Source of the DNA: Ectocarpus siliculosus
Taxonomy: Eukaryota > Sar > Phaeophyceae > Ectocarpales > Ectocarpaceae
NCBI GenBank assembly: GCA_000310025.1
Contig: FN649736.1
Span: forward strand, 1,393,231-1,437,052
Reading direction: 5' to 3'
Length of the DNA stretch: 43,822 nt
Shown: positions 1 through 10,949 of the stretch, piece by piece
Layout: each line of letters begins with the position of its first letter
Numbering within the stretch: position 1 is the first letter of the stretch
Translations under genes and position numbers: made by a program
Notes under the pieces: model-generated
What the model was told of the DNA's origin: nothing
The model's database searches: none
Seen by the model: the letters and a program-made list of their open reading frames with translations, nothing else

Positions 1-340
1 GGGGGGGGTTCCCATTTGGGTTCTTCCAAACCCCCCGGGGTAAAAATTTTTTTTTCCCCGGGGAACCCAAAAAAAAAAATTTGGGGGAAAAAAAAAAATA
101 ATTCCCCCCCCTTTCCCCCCCGGGGGAAAACCCGAAAAAAAAAAAAGTTTTTGGGGGAGTTTTTTAAAAAAATGGGGCCCGGGGATTTACCCCCGGGTTT
201 TTTTTTGGGGCCTTTTCTGAAAAGGGAACCCGGCCGGGGGCCTTCGGGGTTACCAACCTTTTGGGGCTTTTTTATCCGGGCAGTTTTTTCCCCCCTTCCC
301 CCCCCCCCCCCCCGCCCCCCCCCCATTCCCCGCGAGCGCC
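1..340. other. Low-quality contig-end sequence
   Basis: The first ~340 bases are an irregular series of G, C, T and A homopolymer blocks, each typically 4-10 bases, with almost no mixed-base words. Around 340 the sequence changes abruptly to normal complexity. This looks like the unreliable tail of a sequencing read left at a contig edge, not biological sequence. Reading frames here encode only runs of Gly, Pro, Lys and Phe and should be ignored. Confidence 0.8.
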
Positions 341-2378
341 GCTGTCTCGAACCCAACAGACATCTAAACTTCACGCGGAAACAACAGCTTACACATACAA
401 GGGGATAGAGCAGCACAGCACGCACGCACACAAATACAAATGCTACAACTCACTCACATAAAATCCACGCACGCAACGCGAGATCACACACAACCCATAC
501 CTGTAACGTGTAAACATGCATCATTGCCATCGACTCAATACGATTCAAAACCGAAATAAAACACCATCATCATCGCCGTACGTATCCGATCCGTTGTATA
601 CACACAAAAACACAATGCAGCCTAGTGGACGCACTACAAGCCCGAGCAGGTTATGATAAAAAAACAGGAACAACTTTCCACAAACGTTGTCGGCACCCGA
701 AGCTAGCTGATGAAGAGGAACCCCGACTGGATGTGCTGCGCACGCCAAAATAATATTGCAACGTGACCAGTTCCAAGAGCGAGCTCAACCGAATAGAGTA
801 TCTATATCTACACGCCTACAGGCTGATGAACAAAATGGGCATACCCACACGCTACCGACAGAGAGTCGATCTCGTTCTGAAGAACATTCTTTAGAACGTT
901 CTCCTCGCTCAGTTGAATATACCGCAGATGATGATGATCGTGCCACTAAACACCGCAGCAAAATGACCAGTCGCAAGTCAAAACGTGATTTTATGGTATG
1001 TAGAAATTTCTAAAGTCCACCACCACACCCGAAAAAAATCAGCCAACCGCCTTGCCTGGTAAACATCCTACTGGCATGCGGCACAGAATAGTAGTGCAGA
1101 ACGCGGCTGGCTGCCGCAGAAAGTCTAGCGGCCAACCCGCACTCAAACTTCATACAAAAGCTAAAAGTATCTACGAAGGAATACAGCCACAGTTGCGGCT
1201 GGCTTTAAAAAAATGCTACTATCATGTACACAGCAGACTGGTCGGCATTCGTACCGCCCTTTTATGAAGAAAGTTGTCGGCGTTAGTGGGCCTCTCATCA
1301 GGAATAGAAAAAACAACAGTAGCGCACCAACCGCAAACAAGCTACAGGAGTGTGTGTGGTATAGGCTGGTGGACTAGAGGAGAGCGTTTCAAACCTCCTG
1401 AAAGGGCTGGCTGCTCTCTACAAGCTGAGATCCAACATTGATGGTCCACCTAGCTAGGCCGATCGATAGCCACGGACGGTGTGTTGTACGAATGCTCAGC
1501 GCAGCAGCACATGGTTCCAACCAGTTTGGACTCTAGCCGCTCGAGCGACCTTCTACACGCTCACATCTGTAGCAGGGTAAACGGTGGCGATAGCAGGTAG
1601 AGTATCTTGGAAGCGCACGAAAACGAGCGTCCACAAAAAAAAGTTGCCCAGTGGGTTCTGGGCTATCCGCTGCCGTACAGCCCGAAACTCTGGTTCCCAG
1701 CCAGGCACGACATGACATCGTTGTACGCCTGATTTGGACGGGGAAATCAACGCACAACGGCACGAGAAAAAACACGACAAACGAAGGGTGCAAAAGGCGG
1801 AAAATTTCAGAGACCTGCCGAATTTACGAGCAACGAAGCCGTGTGTCGGTTGAGACACACGGGGCCTATACCCTCAAGCTCCCGGGGCAAAGCAGCTCAG
1901 CCAGGTACCATGCGCGATAGTCGCCACTCTCCCTCCGCATCCGCTACTTTTCAGAGCATGTAGCGCAGCCAGCTAGAGAATTCTTGAGTACTGCTGCTAC
2001 TGTCGCCGGTTCCAACCACCAGACACTCACTCTGAAACTACAAATACAGTAGCTACTAAACTATTTTTCTCGACGATAAGCCCCGAGTCACCCGTCTAGG
2101 GGAGGCCATGGGCTCTGTATCAGCTGAGCGTCATACACACACGTGTCTTCCTGCAGCAAGTCATGGAAAGCAGGGCGCACTGCTGTGATGTGCATACAGG
2201 AGAGGAGAGGTCCCTGTCTAGTGCCTGTGCCCGGCGGGCACGCGCTCAATTTCCAAGTCATTATTATTACTTCGAATAGTGCCGGTCCGATATATATATA
2301 TAGTCCCGGTGATTTTTCTGGACACATCCCGGTACTAGACAGGACCTCTGCCGTACCGCAAACATCAACATCGCGCAC
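341..2378. other. Region with no resolved gene
   Basis: No conserved domain was recognised. One plus-strand stretch, about 756-995, is open, rich in Arg, Ser, Glu and Asp, and ends at a consensus-like donor (ATG followed by GTATGT near 995). It could be an exon, but no partner exon or homology is visible, and its AT-rich third positions differ from the confident genes. The rest is mixed sequence with a short TA repeat near 2290. Confidence 0.4.
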
Positions 2379-2495
2379 CTTGGGTGGGAGCTGACGTCTC
2401 CACTGCCTCAAGGCAGCCTCCGCTGACTCCCTGCGGGCGATTCGCTCCTCCAAGATCCTCACCGCCTGCTTCACGTCCGTCTCGATAGCGAGTAG
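2379..2495 (-). CDS. Likely internal exon of an unidentified coiled-coil protein
   Basis: Read on the minus strand, this 117-bp segment follows a pyrimidine-rich tract and an AG acceptor (GGGTCAG) and ends at a donor (CCCAAG then GTGCGC). It is exactly 39 codons and phase 0 at both ends. The peptide is strongly helical and charged with heptad-like spacing (it contains AVRILEERIARRESAEAAL), so a coiled coil is likely. A second minus-strand candidate at 3946-3868, bounded by CTCACAG and GAG/GTGAGG, encodes a similar helical stretch (LRLHAALVAKREAE), but its phase could not be tied to this exon. The two may belong to one gene downstream of the PTEN homologue. No family is recognised. Confidence 0.4.
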
Positions 2496-4242
2496 CTGAC
2501 CCACCCGTGCGGGTGGTGATTCACGTTTGTTTTTTTTCGTCGGAGGCAGGAAACGGACGCCGGAAAGCGAGCGCGGAAGAAAGAGAAGACGCAGCGTTTC
2601 GTCATCGGGGGTGGGGTTTGGAAGGGAAGGCTGGCAGAGAGAGTGCCTCGGCGGTGATGTTGGGGGAGGTCGAGGAAGGAGCGGGAACGAGATGTGGCTG
2701 GCTTCGTCTCTGCAAGATGCTTCTCCGCTTTCTGCGCGTGAGGCATCTTTGACCGAGGTTTGATTGAGGGCTTTGCGGCGTCATTTAACGGATCGGGTTT
2801 TGCCTTTGTTTATTTTGGTTCCGCTTGTTCGTTTTATGGACTGGCATGGAAAACCTCTGGTGTCGTGGTGGCAGAGGAGCCCCGTAGCAAAGACCGCGCG
2901 ACATACAGCACGTGTATCCTTCTTTTTGGAGCACCGATTACTCGGGTATACACCTCATTCACTATAGGCGACGCGAGACACGGCGCGGGAACGATGCCAA
3001 CGTTCGCTCAGTTGCAAGCTGCTCATACAAAGTTGCCGTCGGTACAAGTTGGTGCACGGAAATGAACCCAATTATATTCAACCACAGCTGCCAGACGAAA
3101 GATGTACACAAAATTGACACATGTTGTATCATAGTAGCCCCCATGAGCAAGGAAACAAATCGCCGTGGCCGGAATTTCAATCAGAGCCGTGGCCATAATG
3201 CAATGGAAATAAATGTGTCTCAGCCATTCAGAAGCCTTCAACATGATACAAAACTAATAAGGCATGCAAACCCGCACTTCCCACCTCTTTCTACCGCAGT
3301 TTTGCATCAAATAAATTCCCACCATGCTCTAGGGGACCTGTACAAAAAAGAAATAGAAAGCGGTCATGGTGGAAGCGAGTTATGCCCAAAATGGTGGTCT
3401 AACTGCCGATTTGGCGTCGCCTAATTTCCATGGACGGATTGTATATGGGAATTAACAATACACAGAGAGTTTCGTGTTGGTTTGCCTTGAATATATCGAG
3501 GTAAATATTGAATAGTCCTCAGATTGTGGTGGCATGGCGCAACAAAGTTCAGCAAACCGTAGAAGAAAAATGAGACGATGTTTGCACTACTGACCGGCTT
3601 TTATTGGGGTCCCCGGTGTGGAACCCCGAAAGCTGGTTCTAAATACATGAAGTTCAATGATCCTTTCCAGGAAGTTTTTGTAGTAACACTTGAAAAACTA
3701 GCGCAGCACGGGGCTTCACAGTGAAAAAGGGGGCCCGCGGATCTGCTCTGACTATCAAGTATCAAATACAAGGTTGGAGGAAAATCAGGATGGGTGTGTG
3801 GTATCCCGTGACACCTACGGTATTAGCTCGGTTCTTCCCCGACGACCGATCTCGCCGTTTCCCTCACCTCGGCCTCTCTCTTCGCCACCAAAGCGGCGTG
3901 CAATCGCAGCGACTGGCTCCCTCCCTCGCTTGCACCACGTCGAGACCTGTGAGCACGCGCGGCCGTGGGTCGGAACAGCCAGTTACCTCACGAGTTCCCA
4001 CTTGGCCGATCGCTACGACGATGCCTGAGGCCTCTGGAAAATCGTGGCAGCGGTCTAGATAACAACGGGGGGGGGGTGGGGGACGCCGACTGCGCCTCGG
4101 CCTTTGCCCCGTCTTCGCGGCAAGCCAGGCGGTGCCCGGTGTGTCGGTATCTCGCTGGTACACGCCTAAAACGCTGAATGAAGCTCTTCCGCAAACACCC
4201 AAGAAAAAAAGAACACAAGTACCATGAATCACATGCCGCTCT
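2496..4242. other. Mostly non-coding; PTEN 3' flank
   Basis: This lies immediately downstream of the minus-strand PTEN stop codon at 4243, so its right part should hold the PTEN 3' UTR and polyadenylation site; none was pinpointed. Apart from the weak minus-strand exon candidate at 3946-3868, there is no recognisable protein. A G run occurs near 4064-4078. Open frames between 2760 and 3424 show no domain, no splice support and an unbiased composition. Confidence 0.4.
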
Positions 4243-7200
4243 TTACCTTTCCCATTGGAGCCTCTTTCGTGCGAGCGCAAGCTTCGCGTCCTCCCCCCAA
4301 GACATGCCCGTGCTCCCGGTGCTCCCGTGCCTCCTGGCATGGCTGGCGGCGTGCGTCCTCTGCTCCCCCGCCCCCCCCGGAGACTCCAGGGCCCCCTGAA
4401 CCTCCTCGACCCCTGCCACGATCCCGCGGGGAGGCGGCCACCGTCGCTGGTTGAGCGGCTGGAAAGACTCCACGCCTTCGCTCTCGAAGGGCCTCATGCT
4501 GTCGAACACGTCTCCGTTCGCCCCCACGGCGACAACCATGCGGGTCTCCGCCGCCGCGCCGCGCGGGTGCGCCGGCAAAGCAGACGATACCGCGGGCCCC
4601 CCTCCCGCCGCCGACCGGACCAGCGCGCTTGTCGTTGCGGCCGTCGTCCCTTGCTGTTCCTGCTGTTCCCGCTCTTCCTGCTCCGCGTCGCCCTCCCCGT
4701 CCGAGCACACGCTGGCGTCCGACCAAACCTGCCCCTGTTCCGACCCGCGACCGGACGTCTGCCGAGAGGACTGTGGGTCTTCGAACGACCGCGCCGACAC
4801 GGCGTCCAGGAAGAGCTTAACGGCGGGCGAGGGTCTCCTGAAGCCGCTGCTCGACGGGGGGTCTCTCTCGGGTGCGACGTTTAACTCGACCGCCCTGGCG
4901 GCGGCGGGACCGCTTGCGGGTCCCGAGCCAGGCGCCACGAACGCCCACGGCTTCTTCGCCACGCCGCCGCCGCCACTGCTTGCGGCGTCTCCGGGAACAC
5001 AGGCGCCGCCTGCCGCGCCGTCCGCCGCCCCCGCCGGCGCGGGCGAGGCGCGTAGCATAAGCGGGCCGTTCGTCGTCGCCCAGGGTGCAGGGCTCTCTTG
5101 CTGCTGCTGCTGCTGCTGCTGCCCAGCAGCAGCATCACCCGCGAGCGGCAGATCGTGAATTCTCTGGGAAGACCCACTGGTGATAGCCTTTGCCTTGGAG
5201 CCGGAGCTGGTCCATCGAGGCAAGCCGTGCGGCGCCGCCGCTGACTGCTGCCGAGCCAACGCTTCCCGTTCGTCGGTCCGCTCGTTGAGCCTCTCCCTCT
5301 TGGACGATATCGCGGAGCGGGGGCACGACCGCATGGGAGACGGGAGCTTGGTCGACTTGGGCGTCGTGAAGCCGCCGCCGCCGCTCGCGAAGATACCGTG
5401 GGGGTCCTGGATGCTCCACTTCGGAGGGCTCGCCAGTATCCGCAGGGACCCGACCCCGCTCGCGAGGCGGAGCGACGCGTGCGAGCGCGCGGGCGTGCCC
5501 TTGGCCGACTCGTCGTCGTCGTCGTCCGAGAAGTAGAACCGACGGCGGTCGTCCTCGTCGTCCGACGACGTCTGGGCCAGCCCCTTCGCCGGAGAGTTGT
5601 ATACGTCTGGGGGCCCCGCGGTGTGGTGGTTGCCCGTGACCATGTTCTCGTACATGGATTCGTCGCTGGCCTCCTCCGGGTCCGTGTCCGGGGTGACCGA
5701 GTGTCCCACCTGACCGATCAGGGTCAGAGCGCCGCTGGTCGGGGTCGCGTCCGGCTCCACTCCGTCGAGACAATCCATCCCTTCCCAATTGACGGCGTGA
5801 ACGTGGCGGTGGTCCGGGCTGGGGGCGTCCGGCGGGGTGTGGGTGAGCACCACCGACACGTTTGCGGCTAGCAACCGCTTCGCCAGCGGCCCTGGAGGCA
5901 GGTCGTTCTCCGTGAAGGTGAACAGCTCTCGCCCTCCTGTGGGCCGTTTTGCGTCAAGCAACACGAGAGGCCAAAAAAAGGGTTTGCCTTCAGAGGGCTC
6001 TCTCTCCCTCAGGTTGGCGAACGACATACATAAGCCTAGGCGCGATGTGTCATGTATGTACCAAGCAATCGTGGAAGCAAACAAGAAGGAAAAACGCCAG
6101 TGACAAAAGAAAAATGTGACTACATGCGCTCTTCGTGAATACCGCGTCAGTGGTTCCTGGGGAAGTAGGTCGCGAAACATTCTGGACAAGAATCAAGGTA
6201 ACTGAGCCGAGGAAGAGCTAGGTATTGACAGACGACGCTCAGGGGTGCCTTGACTTTCATAGTACGATGAGCGTTAGCTCTTTCCGAGAAACTCTTTCTT
6301 TGTCGTTTCTGTTCTCCCAGAACATGTCTTCCCCACTCTCACCGTCTTCCTCCAGGAAGGTCGTGTTGCACCACACGTCCAGAACGTTCTTGGCCATGCC
6401 GAACAGCCCGGTAGCAGCAGAAACAACCACCTGTTGGAAGCCCATCAGTTGAACCCCAAAAGGCAAGGAATCAAGGCAAGTATTGTAGTGTGAGCCATCG
6501 CGGGAACCTACCGGGCGTCGTCGTCGGAGAAAGTACCAGTGTTCCTTCGCCTGCCGTGTCGGCGAGCGACCCGCACAACCAAGCCCTTCTCGCCTTCGAT
6601 CGACGTGAGCCTCCGGTACCACGGATTGGCAACATCACCCCCCCGTGCGCTATAACCGAGGTGTAGGACTTGCCTGAAAGGTCCCCTCCACGACAACGCT
6701 GCGAGGAAGAGCAGCCGCGAAAACCGAGTTCTCCTGACCCCGTTTCCTCGGCGAAACGGAAGGCATCCTGGCTCGGTGCACCAACGCCTTGCCCGCGGGC
6801 GTCTGCTGATACACGGCGCACGACGGATGGTGCTTCGCAACAAAGAACGCCGAGCACGCAACAACACCGAGGATGTAAGGAAGGAAGGAAGCGCGTCAGT
6901 TTCGAAAGGAAGAACGTCCGAACTTTGCCTCGTACTCTCGCGAGGAGCAGGCGTTTCAACCTGCAAACCGTTGTTTATTTGGCAAGCAACCGGCCGCTCC
7001 CAAATGGAAAGGGTTCACGACAGTAAAACACACCAGAGCAGTAGTTACTCTCGCCAGCAAGACCCAAACCACCGAGATACATGCGCATGCCACGAAAGAC
7101 TACCGTATCCACATATACCAAGGCAGGGCACCAGAGGCTGCGGCTGTACCCGAATCGTCTCGTGGGGGCTTTGACTCAGCTCACCAGGATCTGTTTCCAT

Positions 7201-9414
7201 CGGCGTTGTCGGGGCGGGACCTTCAGCTGCAACGACACGTCCCGAATGCTGGTGGCCAGCCGTGGCGGCGCCTTCAAGCCAGGGTTTTGTCCCGAGACAG
7301 TCCCTATCGTCTCCCGCAGGCCCCACACCTGTGATTTGAGCACATCACCAACGGAGTGGTGTGCAAAGTCCTGATCAGACGATGACCGAGCGTCGTCCAG
7401 CGCAAGACACGAGCTTCGTACGGTGGCAAGACTTTGAGACGCGCTCCAAGCGCTGCTGTGATTTTGGCTACGAAGGTGGCTTACAACCTCTCTCGGCGAT
7501 TTGCCGCTCGCTGCCTTCGGTCGGGCAATCTCGATTAGCACCACCAAACTCCACAGGCGATCAGACGCCGGCCTCACCTCCCTGATCAGCCTCTCGTAGA
7601 GGAAAACCCACGCCCTGTGGTTTACCCCCGCCCGCTTGATGGCCGCCCCCTGGGTCTGGGTTCATACGGCCGAGGGAACCGAGAGTTGTAGGCGAAGGGA
7701 TATGTCACTGCACTGAAATGCCGTCACATTGCTCGACGACAGGAATGACGGAGACAGAACCCAGCGCTTACAACTCACTCCACCGTAGATATCGGGCAGC
7801 GTACACTACGGTAGAATAGCGAAAGGTTGCAGGAGCATGAAATTCGGGGTGATACATTCCAAGCTCGTTGTACTTGGGGTGAGCCAGGTGGCGATATATA
7901 CATGGGTCACCCCCGCCTGCCCCAGATTACTTTTGCAACATTCCTACATTCCAGCGCCCCCCCTCCACCACCCCTCCGCCTGTTAGGTCAATGGTCTAAC
8001 GGCCAAGGCATGCAAAACAGAGTACTCCCCCCCCCCCACCCTAGATCATGTTGTGCGGGGTGGAGAAACCTCACTCCGCGCAACGGGGGATGATCGCACC
8101 ACGTTGTGTTAAAATGGTCAAGCTTCCTCGAGGCAGTTACACAGTGCTTACAACTGTCTCTGGAAGTAAAAGCACCAGAAAATAAATTAAGTCATACGTA
8201 GCTGTCATCCGTACGCAAGGAAGTAAGCACAAGATGCCGAACACCCTTAGCAGAATGCAGCTCCCCCTTCATGGGACTCGCCAAATACCTCACGGCGCTT
8301 CGCGCTTGGTGATGTGAGAGCCTGGTCCGGTGAGAACCCGGCGTGCTCCGTCCCGGCTTTGTAGGGATGCGAGGTCAATGGTCAAACGACTACGGCATGC
8401 ACGACTATGAGTACCCCCCCCCCCCCCCCCCTCCGCCTATTCTTCTCACCGCATCATAACGTGCTACCGCCGCCTGGGCAGTTTCTCCCATCCGCACCAT
8501 CAGACACGCCGCCATGATCCCCGCCCTCCCCTTCCCGGCCTTGCAGTGCAAGGAGACCACGTTATCGTCGTGAGCGTCTAGCCAAGCCTTGGCGTTCTCA
8601 CAGAAGTCGACCACGGACTCCAGCGGGGGGCAGGTATCGTCCGTGAAGGGGTACCTGTGGGGCAGATCAGATCATGCCATGAAGTTTGGTGGAGAGGCGG
8701 CATCGCGTGCAACGTTACAGCCCCCATCATGACGCGGACTTTCTTGGAAAAGCAACAAAAGAAATTGCGATCCAAGTAGGCAATCCGCGTGCGCCTGCTA
8801 ATAGTATACCTTCAATCCCTCCATGCACTATATATAGAGAGGACGTGCAACAGCAGACGCCACAGCAGACCGAGGCTTTACTGCAGCAACAGTCGATCTG
8901 CTGAGCACAGCGGTACGGTTACGGGGTGTTGCGAAAAACTGCGTCCCGCACCTTTCGACACGCGTGTCCATCCTGTGCGTCGGCGGGGTCATCTGTGCCA
9001 GCTCGCTGGCGAAGTTGTAGACCTTGTACCGGTCGCAGTGGTACTTGTCCAGCAGCCGTCGCACCTCCGTTCGCGGGTCCTCGTACAATGGATCTACCGG
9101 TACAGTACACGGTCCACCGCCCCGTCGCATTCCATTGCCCGGTCAGACGCCGCCCGAGTATGGACACAAGCTGCTACAGCAGATATCTATGCATGAATAC
9201 TTGATAGCAACACAGAGGTTGTGCGGTGGAACTACAGTAACAGCTGCAGAAGAGCTCTGAAGAGGGACGGTCGGTTCCTACTACCCAAAGTTTTTCGACG
9301 AGAGTTTCAGATGTTGGGCCTGGATCGATCCTGCAACATACCTGCGCTGACGTTGGGAACGCCGTGCACGATTATTCGCTTCGTCACGTAGACAACATCC
9401 AGATCAAACCCGTC
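4243..9414 (-). CDS. PTEN: PTEN-family phosphoinositide 3-phosphatase, long C-terminal tail
   Basis: Exons (minus strand): 9414-9342, 9093-8952, 8654-8450, 7655-7578 (start could be 7649), 7328-7185, 6832-6674, 6430-6343, 5936-4243. All junctions keep frame, giving about 860 residues plus a missing first exon. PTEN family members dephosphorylate PIP3 at the 3 position. Exon 1 shown here starts at the DGFDLD motif. Then come the helix YKVYNF, the segment YPFTDD containing the general-acid Asp, and the P-loop HCKAGKGRAG with catalytic Cys and Arg and both basic-pocket Lys. The C2 domain follows: VCQ-like strand (AVYQQ), DVWCNTTFL (human HFWVNTFFI), and FTENDLPPG with VSVVLTH (human LTKNDL and KVKLYF). 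The last exon adds an acidic, Ser-rich, Gln-rich tail; human PTEN has only 403 residues. The intron between 6674 and 6430 uses a GC donor. The Thr normally following the catalytic Arg is Ala. The membrane-binding N terminus was not found. Confidence 0.9.
5098..5121 (-). repeat. CAG/CAA trinucleotide tract coding poly-Gln
   Basis: Eight consecutive Gln codons (seven CAG and one CAA on the minus strand) lie in the disordered PTEN tail. Near-pure CAG tracts of this kind are prone to length change. A short separate run of CAG-type trinucleotides follows at 5124-5132 in a different frame. Confidence 0.9.
7985..8039. repeat. Left copy of ~55-bp direct repeat flanking a dispersed repeat
   Basis: Begins AGGTCAATGGTCTAACGG, continues through GGCATGCA and AGTAC, and ends in a C run. 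A diverged copy is at 8372-8428, 387 bp downstream in the same orientation. The two bracket the 305-bp repeat at 8042-8346 inside the PTEN intron 8449-7656. The GGTCAATGGTCTAACGG segment resembles a tRNA D-arm or A-box. Confidence 0.65.
8042..8346. repeat. 305-bp dispersed repeat, copy A
   Basis: Matches 43518-43822 over 305 bp in the same orientation with no gaps and about 8 differences (roughly 97% identity by hand count). It lies inside a PTEN intron, so it is presumably removed by splicing. It has no open frame. Near its start is GGGGTGGAGAAACCTC (copy B: GGGGTCGAGAACCCTC), similar to a tRNA B-box. About 60-70 bp upstream is an A-box-like stretch, which suggests a SINE-like, tRNA-derived origin. 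That origin is inference; the repeat itself is directly visible. Confidence 0.9.
8372..8428. repeat. Right copy of ~55-bp direct repeat
   Basis: Partner of 7985-8039: AGGTCAATGGTCAAACGA, then GGCATGCA, GAGTAC and a long C run. It could be a second head of a tandemly arranged repeat unit (period 387 bp) or one of two flanking terminal sequences. Confidence 0.65.
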
Positions 9415-9464
9415 CTGCCAAAACACAGGCGTCAGACAGAGTGTGACCGGCAAGGTCAAAGGGC

Positions 9465-9495
9465 GTGGTGGTGGTGGTGGTGGTGGTGGTGGTGG
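9465..9495. repeat. (GGT)n microsatellite in PTEN intron
   Basis: About ten GGT units. On the gene strand it reads as a CCA-rich tract between a CTAAC branch-site-like sequence (near 9500) and the acceptor TTTTGGCAG at 9415, so it occupies the place of the polypyrimidine tract. Confidence 0.85.
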
Positions 9496-10911
9496 GGGTT
9501 AGTACGTCTGTCGCAATGCGCAACATCATTTACACAATCACGCTTCCTCATTTGTCGACTCCACAAAGCCTCACCGCAAGAAGTGGTAGTAACTGATGTG
9601 TCTAATGGCCGGCGTGGTTTTTTGACAGGCGAGGCGCAACCGAGAGAGGGACCAAGAAACGCCTACCTACAGACTGGAACACTCAAATCAGTCCCTCATA
9701 GATGTAGTCGTGGCGACGGAAATTTACCATATGTTACGTGCGCGTGCACCGGTCTACGGTGGTGACAATCGGGAGCGGTAGATGTGATTGGTCGGCACAT
9801 CTTTTCTTTCGCCCGGCGGTGTCAACCGCGCGGGCATTCAGGGACTGCTTCACTCAGTTCTTCGTTACAAGTTGCTACTGCACACACCGGGTTTTCAAGT
9901 CCCGGTGGGAACAAGAGAACAAGAGAAGGAAGAGAGCGGCAAGCATTCATGACTCCGAGCCATGTGGTACTGTAAGGCGCAGCGGTTGCTTTTGGCATGG
10001 CGCGGTTGGTGTGTTGGGGTATCTTTCATCCTGCGAGTAATCTAGCTTGCCAGAAGAGGGGGCCGTGAAGTACGGCGAACCCCTTTTGCAGCCAGACCCG
10101 TGATTGGGGACGGAAAGGGTCAGTCATCAAATTGTCCCCCGCCCCCCCTTGTTGCGTTCCACGCCACGATCGATCCTCAAGTCAACAAAAATAACTGAAG
10201 AGTGTCCTGCCGATACTCGCACTGGCTCTTGATTACAGTAGGGACGTAAGACTCTTTGGCGACTGTACACCGCTGTGATGGCGCACGACGGCGTAGGAAT
10301 AGACATGCGCAAGATATGACGACATTCTGTTCCGCATCATGCCACAATGCACCGACCGTACCCCAAGTCACCAGGTGCGATGGATCTCCACTTTTGAAAT
10401 ATTTATGGTGCGTGAGCTGTTTTTGTTGTGGCCACAGCATTTGGTTCTTTGCCTTGGAGAGCAAGCAACCAACAAACGCACGAAAGTGGAGATGCTGAAG
10501 AGACCAGGACGGCCATCTTCATGGATAAAAAGATCAGGACAACACCACTTGGAATCGCAACAACTCCAGTTTTGATGGTCAATACCAACAATGTCTCTGC
10601 GTGTGCTATGTATTTTACAGTCGCAGTAGTACCGTAGTACCATCTGTCTGTGATGTTTCGCACACTGCCCAGTCGATGTTGCAGCGTCGGGGACGAAATC
10701 CACAGCATTTTGTACTATTATCTGGTTCATTACTTCGGAGTATGTACGATAGTGCACCTCTCTGCTTGGTGCGTTAGCCTGTGACCACGGGAATCGACCC
10801 GCGTCAAGTACGGACAGAAAAGGTACTGGGTAGAGAGATCGGAACGGTTCTTATTGGGAAGACAATAAAAGGAGACGGAATCGAAGAACACACATTGGGA
10901 GGTATGATCAA

Positions 10912-10949
10912 GGAAAAATAAATACACGCACAGAAAGACTACCCATTGG
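10912..10949. repeat. Short dispersed repeat, copy 1
   Basis: GGAAAAATAAATACAC followed by ACAG and AAGACTACCCATT. Nearly identical to 25996-26032 on the same strand. Similarity stops on both sides, so it may be the remnant of an older mobile element. Confidence 0.6.

Noticed and set aside
4451-5871. Long plus-strand open frames opposite the PTEN last exon
   Set aside because: They are antisense shadows of a GC-rich exon; the minus frame is continuous with the PTEN C2 domain and has in-phase splice signals.
6471-6622. Minus-strand open frame between the C2 exons of PTEN
   Set aside because: It could be spliced in phase, but its Arg-rich peptide breaks the C2 strands, while the GC-donor splice gives a continuous alignment.
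9630-9690. Possible PTEN first exon with GRRF motif on the minus strand
   Set aside because: The donor (GTCCCT) is weak, there is an in-frame stop just upstream and no initiator ATG.
10783-10803. tRNA T-arm-like sequence (minus strand CGGGTCGATTCCCG)
   Set aside because: No matching acceptor stem, D-arm or anticodon arm is found at the required distance, so no tRNA gene.
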